Both the position numbers and the translations under genes were made by a program. From Bacteroidales bacterium Bact_23 (GTDB lineage Bacteria > Bacteroidota > Bacteroidia > Bacteroidales > Lentimicrobiaceae), in contig LUZO01000359.1 of assembly GCA_001603685.1 (NCBI GenBank), positions 1 to 5,591 on the forward strand: 5,591 nt of DNA. Reading direction: 5' to 3'. The notes beneath the pieces are model-generated. The model had not been told where the DNA came from, searched no databases, and was given only the letters and a program-made list of their open reading frames with translations. Of this stretch, positions 1 through 5,591 are shown in pieces. Within the stretch, counting starts at the first letter, position 1; each line of letters starts with the position of its first letter.

Positions 1-110
1 AAGTAATATATGAAACGCCAGTGGAAAAAGCGGATAATCTCCGTTGAAACAGATACGGGGAAGATAAGAAAAGCAAAAAAATATCATCAACCTTTAAAAT
101 ATTCAATGCT
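1..110. other. Leader region with no confident gene
   Basis: This stretch precedes the ferritin-like gene. The frame starting at base 3 is open from the window edge to a TGA at 45-47 and would encode VIYETPVEKADNLR, which could be the last residues of a gene lying mostly outside the window; 14 codons are too few to decide. A second short reading frame (ATG at 10, TGA at 112-114, 34 residues, very basic) overlaps the next start codon in an ATGA arrangement. No TAnnTTTG promoter element, terminator hairpin or Shine-Dalgarno sequence is visible, so the gene at 111 could be read from an upstream promoter. Confidence 0.4.
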
Positions 111-563
111 ATGAAAACATTCCATACATTCGATGAAGCGCTGAATTATGCCATTAACTCGGCAAAGGATTGCGCCGAACTTTATACCCGTTTGTCCGCT
201 CAGGCACGAAATAATAAAATGAAGCGATTATTCGAAAAGTATTCACGCGAACAGTATGCACAGATGGTAAACCTGTCGAGAATCAGATACTCCTTTGCTG
301 AAATGGAATCCGGCGGATTCCCCCTGTCTCTCGAACTCTACGATTGTCGTCAGGCCAATGAAGGAAAAAACCCTACTTACATTGAAGCACTTGTGATTGC
401 CATGCGTAAGGCACGCTCCTCACACCGACTCTACAACGAACTAGCCGGCAGGGCTCCCGACGAAAGCTCCGCCGAAATACTCAAATCACTGGCCATCCGT
501 GAATCAACCCACAGGCAGGGTGTTGAAGTGGAATATAACGATTCATTGCTACTCTTCTGCTAG
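111..563 (+). CDS. Ferritin/rubrerythrin-like protein with eroded metal site
   Basis: This 150-residue protein lacks a signal peptide or membrane segment and is probably cytoplasmic. It reads as two similar helical hairpins. The first is residues 10-55 (ALNYAINSAKDCAELY, then FEKYSREQYAQM) and the second is residues 92-142 (EALVIAMRKARSSHRLY, then LAIRESTHRQ). They match the two-fold pattern of the rubrerythrin branch of the ferritin-like superfamily, which normally binds a di-iron centre and handles peroxide or iron. By my alignment the expected helix-1 and helix-3 glutamates are Ala18 and Ala101. The first ExxH is also lost (Gln48, Gln51), and only Glu131-His134 survives. There is no rubredoxin-type CxxC domain. 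A classical diiron peroxidase is therefore doubtful; a structural, alternative-metal or diverged role is possible. The start at 111 is the first ATG that gives a complete first helix. No Shine-Dalgarno is seen, as is common in Bacteroidota. A terminator follows 17 nt after the stop. The family call is by pattern only and is moderately sure. Confidence 0.75.
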   Translation: MKTFHTFDEALNYAINSAKDCAELYTRLSAQARNNKMKRLFEKYSREQYAQMVNLSRIRYSFAEMESGGFPLSLELYDCRQANEGKNPTYIEALVIAMRKARSSHRLYNELAGRAPDESSAEILKSLAIRESTHRQGVEVEYNDSLLLFC

Positions 564-580
564 AACAACTCTAATTAGCT

Positions 581-618
581 AAAAGCCTGCTGGTAAGCAT
601 ACCTTGCAGGCTTTTTTT
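581..618 (+). terminator. Intrinsic (Rho-independent) terminator
   Basis: AAAAGCCTGC (581-590) pairs perfectly with GCAGGCTTTT (606-615). Inside it, GGTA (592-595) can pair with TACC (600-603) around a four-base loop. The stem runs into seven Ts (612-618). It lies just after the stop of the ferritin-like gene and before the promoter of the next unit, so it separates the two transcription units. The A-run at the 5' side could also let the hairpin act on the minus strand, but no minus-strand gene is present here. Confidence 0.9.
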
Positions 619-661
619 ATTGCCGGCCGTTATCCATGCTTTATATAATGGCATATTTGTT

Positions 662-669
662 TAATTTTG
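662..669 (+). promoter_or_regulatory. Candidate Bacteroidota -7 promoter element
   Basis: TAATTTTG matches the Bacteroidota primary sigma factor -7 consensus TAnnTTTG at every fixed position. It lies 33 nt before the ATG at 703 and after the terminator, where a promoter for the BatA-like gene is expected. The -33 box (consensus TTG) is weak; the nearest T-rich candidate is TTT at 640-642, 19 nt upstream. A second near match (CATATTTG, 652-659, one mismatch) overlaps the same region. The inferred transcript start is near 675, giving a leader of about 25-30 nt. Confidence 0.55.
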
Positions 670-702
670 CAAGGATAATAATGGATCCGGAATCCGATCT
701 CT

Positions 703-2772
703 ATGCAATTTATTTATCCCAATATACTTTTCGGCCTTTTTGCCATACTGATACCGATAGCGATTCACCTGTTCAATTTCAGGAAATACAAAAAGGTCTA
801 TTTCAGTAATGTAAGGCTGCTCCATCTGTTTCAGCAGCGCACCCGGCGCCGGTCGCAACTGCTGCACTACCTGGTTCTGGCTACCCGGATTCTGACCATT
901 ACCTTTCTTACCCTTGCCTTCGCACGCCCGTTCATACCCTCAGGCAATCAGATTGAAACCAGCGGCGTAAATGCAATAAGCGTGTTTGTGGATAACTCAT
1001 TCAGTATGGAAACCGGCGGCGATCAGGGCAGAAGCCTCGACCAGGCAAAGGCAAACGCCATCAGCATAGCATCGGTTTACGATGGCGACGATATCTTTCA
1101 GCTGCTCACCAACGATTTCGAAGGGCGGCACCAACGGTACATCAGTCGCGACGAGTTTATCCAGTCCGTTCGCGAGATAGGCCTGAGCCCGTCGCTGCGT
1201 TCCCTCGCCGAAATCAATTCGCGGCAGCGCGATCTGTTTCAGAGGCAGCGGGCCGTTTCAGGAACCGCCTACATCATCTCTGATTTCCAGAAAACCACCA
1301 TGCTGTCGAAACTGCCCGACAGTACCGCCGGCTACAGAACTTTCCTGATTCCCGTCCAGGCTAAACAGACCGGAAACCTCTATGTGGATTCCTGCTGGTT
1401 CGGAAATCCCGTGTTGAAAATCAATCAGATAGCCGATCTTCAGATCCGTATCAGGAACAATTCGGAAAACGATGTACAGAAGATTCCCGTAAGGCTAATG
1501 ATTGACGATCTGCAACGGGCGGTGGCAGCGGTTGATATTCCCGCAGGCGGCAGTTCCGTAGTAAACCTCTCGTTCAGCAATCCCAAAGCGGGCATATTCA
1601 GGGCGGTGGTCGAAATCAACGACTATCCGGTCACTTTCGACGACAATTACTACTTCACCTTCCGCGTTTCGGAACAGATTCCCGTACTTGCGGTAAATCA
1701 GGACGAGGAATACAACAAATACCTGCTGCCGGTTTTCGGACTCGACTCCATCATCCGGCTGACCAATGTATCGGACAGGCAGGTTGACTACGCTTCGCTT
1801 CCCTCCTACCGCCTGATTATCCTGAACAACCTGAAAACCATCTCAAGCGGTGCCGTGCAGGAATTGTCACGCTTTGTAAGCCAGGGCGGTAGCCTGATGA
1901 TATTCCCCTCGCTTGCAGCAAAACCGGATGACCTTAACCAACTGCTTGCCGGATTTAACTCGGATATTATCGTCGGCGTTGACTCGGCAAGGGCAAGGGT
2001 TTCCTCGCTGAAATCAGGGCACCGCATATTCCACGATGTGTTTGAAAAGAATGCCTTTTCGGAAGAAAACATCGATCTGCCGGTTATCCTGCAACACTTT
2101 GCCATCAGGCAGGGTGCGGGGGGCAACAGCGAAGCGCTGATTACCCTCGGGAACGGCGACCCGCTGATGACCGTTATTTCGGAAGGACCGGGCAAAGTGT
2201 ACCTGAGCGCCGTGCCGCTGAACGACAAAGCGGGGAACTTACCGCGCCACTCGCTGTTTGTACCGCTAATGCTGAATATTGCTTTCCTCAGCGAAGAAGT
2301 TCAGCCGTTTATGTATTATACCGGCGACAATACGGGCATCGGCACAGGTACGGCTCGGCCTGAGGGAGAAAGCGTTTTCAGGATCAGAAGCCTGAGCGGC
2401 GACTTTGAATTTATCCCCGAATACCGGAAAATTGACGGCCGCAACTATATTTTCACCAATGGACAGATTACCGGCGCCGGGTTTTATGAACTGATGGACG
2501 GCGATAGTCGCATCACATATCTGGCATTCAATTTCAACAGAAAGGAGTCGGATCTTAGCATGGCCCCGGTTGGTGAGCTCGAAAAACTTGCCGCCGGAAT
2601 TCCGGGAATGGCTATCCTGGAGACCGCCGGCAGAGATGCCGGAAAAGCAATTACAGAAGGCAGTTCGGGAAAGGCGCTGTGGAAATGGTTTATCCTTGCC
2701 GCCCTGCTTACCCTGCTTACCGAAACCCTTTTACTGCGCTTTTTCAGAAAGCCGGTAAAAACCGAAAATTAA
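703..2772 (+). CDS. BatA-domain, von Willebrand A-like membrane protein
   Basis: This 689-residue protein has three predicted membrane segments. Residues 1-75 are the BatA (aerotolerance regulator) N-terminal module: a hydrophobic helix at about 5-24 containing IPIAIHLFNFRK, a basic loop (KYKK, QQRTRRR), and a second helix at about 53-75. A von Willebrand A-like fold follows (about 90-215), with the metal-ion-dependent adhesion site motif D97-N-S99-F-S101 and a later SDF (D194). Residues about 222-322 look like a beta-sandwich of the CARDB type. Residues about 325-530 resemble a class-I glutamine-amidotransferase-like Rossmann region (RLIILNN, then FVSQGGSLMIFPS) with no clear catalytic Cys-His pair. 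A last helix (about 660-677) precedes a short basic tail. The large middle region probably sits outside the cytoplasm. Proteins with this head are typical of Bacteroidota, and the name comes from the Bacteroides aerotolerance operon. No MoxR ATPase or other Bat gene is in the window, so aerotolerance is not established. The start at 703 is favoured because it gives the family-typical N-terminus. No Shine-Dalgarno is visible. parC starts 42 nt downstream. Confidence 0.93.
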   Translation: MQFIYPNILFGLFAILIPIAIHLFNFRKYKKVYFSNVRLLHLFQQRTRRRSQLLHYLVLATRILTITFLTLAFARPFIPSGNQIETSGVNAISVFVDNSFSMETGGDQGRSLDQAKANAISIASVYDGDDIFQLLTNDFEGRHQRYISRDEFIQSVREIGLSPSLRSLAEINSRQRDLFQRQRAVSGTAYIISDFQKTTMLSKLPDSTAGYRTFLIPVQAKQTGNLYVDSCWFGNPVLKINQIADLQIRIRNNSENDVQKIPVRLMIDDLQRAVAAVDIPAGGSSVVNLSFSNPKAGIFRAVVEINDYPVTFDDNYYFTFRVSEQIPVLAVNQDEEYNKYLLPVFGLDSIIRLTNVSDRQVDYASLPSYRLIILNNLKTISSGAVQELSRFVSQGGSLMIFPSLAAKPDDLNQLLAGFNSDIIVGVDSARARVSSLKSGHRIFHDVFEKNAFSEENIDLPVILQHFAIRQGAGGNSEALITLGNGDPLMTVISEGPGKVYLSAVPLNDKAGNLPRHSLFVPLMLNIAFLSEEVQPFMYYTGDNTGIGTGTARPEGESVFRIRSLSGDFEFIPEYRKIDGRNYIFTNGQITGAGFYELMDGDSRITYLAFNFNRKESDLSMAPVGELEKLAAGIPGMAILETAGRDAGKAITEGSSGKALWKWFILAALLTLLTETLLLRFFRKPVKTEN

Positions 2773-2796
2773 TGGCGCATATTTACCGGAAAACCG

Positions 2797-2806
2797 GAGA
2801 AGGAAG
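2797..2806 (+). promoter_or_regulatory. Purine-rich ribosome binding site of parC
   Basis: GAGAAGGAAG lies 8 nt before the ATG at 2815. It is the only Shine-Dalgarno-like sequence ahead of a gene in this window and supports the 2815 start over in-frame methionines at residues 23, 35 and 39. The 42-nt gap to the preceding stop contains no terminator. Confidence 0.5.
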
Positions 2807-2814
2807 AATAAAGA

Positions 2815-5508
2815 ATGGATGAGAATAACACAAAAAACGATCAGGAAGGTATTCAGCCGGAGGAGATAAACCCGGAGGATATGCCTGAGGTTCAGGCTGA
2901 TGCCGATTCGGCTGAGATGCATAAAACCATGCATCTCTCGGGCATGTACGAAAACTGGTTTCTGGATTACGCCTCGTATGTGATCCTTGAAAGGGCTGTG
3001 CCAGAGATACTTGACGGGCTGAAACCCGTTCAGCGCCGCCTGCTTCATGCCATGGATGAGCTGGACGACGGCCGCTTCAACAAAGTGGCGAACATCATCG
3101 GCCACACCATGAAGTACCACCCGCATGGCGATGCATCCATAGGCGATGCGCTGGTACAGCTGGGCCAGAAAGAGCTGCTGATCGACACCCAGGGAAACTG
3201 GGGAAACATCCACACCGGCGACAGCGCTGCCGCTCCCCGTTACATCGAAGCCAGGCTCAGCAAGTTTGCCCTCGAAGTGGTATTCAACCCGAAAACCACC
3301 AAATGGAAACTCTCCTACGATGGCCGAAACAAAGAGCCAGTTACGCTTCCGGTAAAATTCCCGCTGCTGCTGGCGCAGGGCGTTGAAGGAATTGCGGTTG
3401 GACTTGCATCGAAAATACTGCCCCACAACTTCATTGAGTTGATCGATGCTTCCATAAAAATCCTTCAGGGCAAGGATTTTGAACTCTATCCCGACTTCCC
3501 GACCGGCGGGATGGCCGATTGCTCAAAATACAACGATGGCCTCAGGGGCGGAAAAGTAAGGCTAAGGGCAAAAATCAATAAATTCGATAAAAAAACACTG
3601 ATCATCAGCGAGTTACCTTTCGGTGTTACCACCGAAAGCCTGATTGACTCCATCGTAAATGCCAACGATAAAGGCAAGATTAAGATAAGGAAAATTGATG
3701 ACAATACCGCTCAGGATGTTGAAATTCTGATTCATCTCGTACCCGGTGTTTCACCCGATACCACCATAGACGCACTTTATGCCTTTACCGATTGTGAAAT
3801 ATCCATCTCCCCGAACAATACGGTAATCAGCAATAGTAAACCCAGATTCCTCGGGGTGAAGGAAATTCTCATTGAATCAACGGCCAATACGGTTCAGTTG
3901 CTTAAGATGGAGCTTGAAATACGGCTTCATGAATTGCTCGAAAACTTGCTCTACGCCTCGCTCGAGAAGATTTTCATCGAGAACCGCATTTACCGCGACA
4001 TTGAGGAATGTACCAGTTGGGATGATGTAATAAAAACCATCGACAAGGGCCTCGACCCCTATAAGCCTCAGTTTTACAGAGAGATAACCACCGACGACAT
4101 TCTGAAACTGACCGAGATAAAAATCAAGCGGATCTCAAAATTCAACTCCTTCAAGGCCGACGAACAGATGAAAAATCTGAACGACGAGAAGGCGCAGGTG
4201 GAGCATTATCTGGCCAATCTGACGGAGTACGCCATAGAATATTTCCGGAACATTAAACGGAAGTACGGTAAGGGGCGCGAAAGGCGCACCGAGCTGCGCA
4301 GCTTCGATACCATTGAAGCGGTAATGGTGGCTGCCGCCAATCAGAAATTGTATGTAAACCGTGCCGAAGGCTTTGCCGGAACCGGCCTGAAAAAAGATGA
4401 ATTTGTCTGCGATTGCTCCGACATCGACGACATCATTGCTTTCAGGGAAGACGGCACATTTATCGTCACCAAAGTTGCCGACAAAGTATTTGTGGGCGAA
4501 CACATCATCCATATAGATGTTTTCAGGAAAAACGACGAGCGCACCATCTACAACATGATTTATCAGGATGGCCGCAACGGCGCAGTGTATGTGAAGCGGT
4601 TTGCAGTGGTCGGCATCACCCGCGACAGGGAATATACGCTTACCAAGGGGACAGCCGGCTCAAAGGTGCTCTACTTCACGGCCAATCCCAACGGCGAAGC
4701 CGAAATCGTAAAAGTGGCCCTGAAACCAAGACCGAAACTTAAAAAGCCGGTTTTCGACTTCGACTTCAGCGAACTGACCATTAAGGGAAGATCTTCGCAA
4801 GGAAACATCCTCACCAGATATGCAGTGAAAAAGATCAGCCAGGCCGAAGCCGGCGTTTCAACCCTGGGCGCACTCGACATCTGGTTCGACGACAGCATCC
4901 GCAGGCTCAACACCGAAGGGCGCGGCAGGCTGCTCGGTGCATTCTCAGGCGATGACAAGATATTAACCATAATGAAATCAGGCCATTACAGTCTGGTAAA
5001 CTTCGATGTGGGCAACCATTTTGACGAAGACCTTATCGTTATAGAGAAGTTTGAACCGGAAAAACCGGTAACGGCGGTCTATTTCAACGGTGAAAAGCAA
5101 TTCTACTACCTGAAACGATTCCAGATTGAACCATCGGACAAAAAGACCGATTTTCTGGGCGACGAACCCGACTCAAAACTGATCAGCGTTTCAACCGACT
5201 GGCTGCCACGGTTCAGCATCGCGTTCGATGAAAAACTGAACAACAAAGCCATCGACGACCTGGAGATTGTTGCCTCCGAATTCATTGATGTAAAGAGCTT
5301 CAGGGCAAAGGGAAAGCGGCTTACCACCCATGCGGTCAGGAAAATCAAACAGCTTGATCCCCTCCCCTATATCCCGCCCGATGAGCCGGAAAAGGAGTCC
5401 GGTCAGGAAAACGAAGAGGCTCTGGAACATAAGGAGATTGAACTGCCTCCGCGCGACCGGAAACCGCACGGCGATGACGATGCCAAACAAATGACCATAG
5501 ATTTTTAA
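2815..5508 (+). CDS. parC: DNA topoisomerase IV subunit A (ParC, GyrA family)
   Basis: This 897-residue protein is the DNA-cleaving A subunit of a type IIA topoisomerase. With ParE (not in this window) it would form the A2B2 enzyme that unlinks replicated chromosomes using ATP. Residues 1-35 are an acidic extension. The winged-helix breakage domain starts near 40 (LSGMYENWFLDYASYVI) and contains KYHPHGD (100-106) and the catalytic Arg142-Tyr143 in AAAPRYIEAR. GIAVG (192-196) holds the DNA-intercalating isoleucine, Ile193. The tower continues to about 350. The coiled-coil exit gate follows (about 360-485, with DDILKLTEIKIKRIS). The C-terminal beta-pinwheel spans about 495-845. It lacks a canonical GyrA box (QRRGGKG type); the nearest match is KGRSSQGN at 657-664. 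This favours ParC over gyrase, and the length is usual for the Bacteroidota form. An acidic, disordered tail (854-890) ends in QMTIDF. The quinolone-contact serine is replaced by Ala107, while the acidic partner Asp111 is kept. The gene is probably co-transcribed with its neighbours. The family call is certain; ParC rather than GyrA is likely. Confidence 0.96.
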   Translation: MDENNTKNDQEGIQPEEINPEDMPEVQADADSAEMHKTMHLSGMYENWFLDYASYVILERAVPEILDGLKPVQRRLLHAMDELDDGRFNKVANIIGHTMKYHPHGDASIGDALVQLGQKELLIDTQGNWGNIHTGDSAAAPRYIEARLSKFALEVVFNPKTTKWKLSYDGRNKEPVTLPVKFPLLLAQGVEGIAVGLASKILPHNFIELIDASIKILQGKDFELYPDFPTGGMADCSKYNDGLRGGKVRLRAKINKFDKKTLIISELPFGVTTESLIDSIVNANDKGKIKIRKIDDNTAQDVEILIHLVPGVSPDTTIDALYAFTDCEISISPNNTVISNSKPRFLGVKEILIESTANTVQLLKMELEIRLHELLENLLYASLEKIFIENRIYRDIEECTSWDDVIKTIDKGLDPYKPQFYREITTDDILKLTEIKIKRISKFNSFKADEQMKNLNDEKAQVEHYLANLTEYAIEYFRNIKRKYGKGRERRTELRSFDTIEAVMVAAANQKLYVNRAEGFAGTGLKKDEFVCDCSDIDDIIAFREDGTFIVTKVADKVFVGEHIIHIDVFRKNDERTIYNMIYQDGRNGAVYVKRFAVVGITRDREYTLTKGTAGSKVLYFTANPNGEAEIVKVALKPRPKLKKPVFDFDFSELTIKGRSSQGNILTRYAVKKISQAEAGVSTLGALDIWFDDSIRRLNTEGRGRLLGAFSGDDKILTIMKSGHYSLVNFDVGNHFDEDLIVIEKFEPEKPVTAVYFNGEKQFYYLKRFQIEPSDKKTDFLGDEPDSKLISVSTDWLPRFSIAFDEKLNNKAIDDLEIVASEFIDVKSFRAKGKRLTTHAVRKIKQLDPLPYIPPDEPEKESGQENEEALEHKEIELPPRDRKPHGDDDAKQMTIDF

Positions 5509-5530
5509 CAATAAAAACTTATAAATCAAA

Positions 5531-5591
5531 ATGAGAACTGACAAAAAGGTACTTGAGGTTACAAAGGATGTAAAATGGATTGGAGTGCTAG
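5531..5591 (+). CDS. Probable FprA-type flavodiiron protein, N-terminus only
   Basis: The frame opens at ATG 5531 and runs off the window after 20 complete codons, encoding MRTDKKVLEVTKDVKWIGVL. The pattern of a short basic lead, then VTKDVKWIGVL, matches the first beta strands of the metallo-beta-lactamase-like domain of A-type flavoproteins (flavodiiron proteins), which usually begin with a 'V-x-W-V-G-V-L-D' segment. If correct, the full protein would carry a diiron centre and an FMN flavodoxin domain and would reduce O2 to water or NO to N2O in the cytoplasm of an anaerobe. None of the iron ligands is visible here. The gene begins 22 nt after the parC stop, in an AT-rich gap (5509-5530) with no terminator and no Shine-Dalgarno. 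The existence of a gene is well supported; the product rests on 20 residues. Confidence 0.65.
   Translation, partial: MRTDKKVLEVTKDVKWIGVL

Noticed and set aside
681..807. ATG at 681, upstream of and out of frame with the BatA-like start
   Set aside because: It opens a 41-codon frame overlapping the true start, with no family-like sequence. The start at 703 gives the conserved BatA N-terminus instead.
1806..2228. Minus-strand open frame of 140 codons inside the BatA/vWA gene
   Set aside because: It is fully contained in a well-supported gene and has a composition (many Ser, Arg, Pro) typical of antisense shadows.
2753..2797. Small inverted repeats (CGGT/ACCG and CCGG/CCGG) around the end of the BatA-like gene
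   Set aside because: The stems are only four bases with no T-run, so they do not make a credible terminator or operator.
2772..2822. TAATG overlap opening a 16-codon frame between the BatA-like gene and parC
   Set aside because: It is too short, overlaps the parC start in another frame, and resembles nothing; probably chance, though it could act as a re-initiation site.
2731..3426. Minus-strand open frame of 231 codons
   Set aside because: It lies almost wholly over the conserved N-terminal catalytic region of parC, resembles no family I know, and has no promoter or ribosome site; it is a shadow of the plus-strand codon pattern.
4413..4742. Plus-strand 109-codon frame inside parC
   Set aside because: It is an out-of-frame overlap rich in His, Arg and Gln within the ParC pinwheel domain; no independent signal supports it.
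5498..5505. TAGATTTT at the end of parC as a promoter for the flavodiiron gene
   Set aside because: It misses the final G of the -7 consensus TAnnTTTG and has no TTG box at the right distance upstream; it falls in coding sequence.

Overview
The window looks like ordinary core chromosome of an anaerobic or microaerophilic member of the Bacteroidota (Bacteroidia). Four observations support this. The protein at 703-2772 has a BatA-type aerotolerance N-terminus. The topoisomerase IV A subunit is of the roughly 900-residue type with a HPHGDASIGDALVQ signature. Most genes lack a Shine-Dalgarno sequence. A TAnnTTTG element, the Bacteroidota -7 promoter consensus, sits before the second gene. The genus cannot be read from the sequence.

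Layout: every gene is on the + strand. Positions 1-110 hold no gene that can be called with confidence. Positions 111-563 encode a 150-residue ferritin/rubrerythrin-like helical protein whose metal ligands appear mostly lost. A strong intrinsic terminator (581-618) closes that unit. A candidate promoter (662-669) then opens a second unit: a 689-residue membrane-anchored BatA/von Willebrand A protein (703-2772), a topoisomerase IV subunit A (parC, 2815-5508), and the first 20 codons of a probable FprA-type flavodiiron protein (from 5531, cut by the window edge). The gaps of 42 and 22 nt, with no terminator in either, suggest co-transcription of these three genes.

Functionally, ParC would pair with a ParE encoded elsewhere to decatenate chromosomes. 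The flavodiiron protein would reduce O2 or NO in the cytoplasm. The BatA/vWA protein probably acts at the inner membrane as a scaffold or metal-dependent binding protein of unknown partner. The flavodiiron, rubrerythrin-like and Bat-like genes hint at an oxygen-tolerance neighbourhood, but that is inference from gene families only.

I see no mobile element, CRISPR array, RNA gene or clearly new multi-gene system. The points most worth a second look are the eroded di-iron site of the first protein, a possible beta-clamp-binding hexapeptide at the extreme C-terminus of ParC, the natural alanine at the quinolone-contact position of ParC, and the stand-alone BatA/vWA protein upstream of parC.
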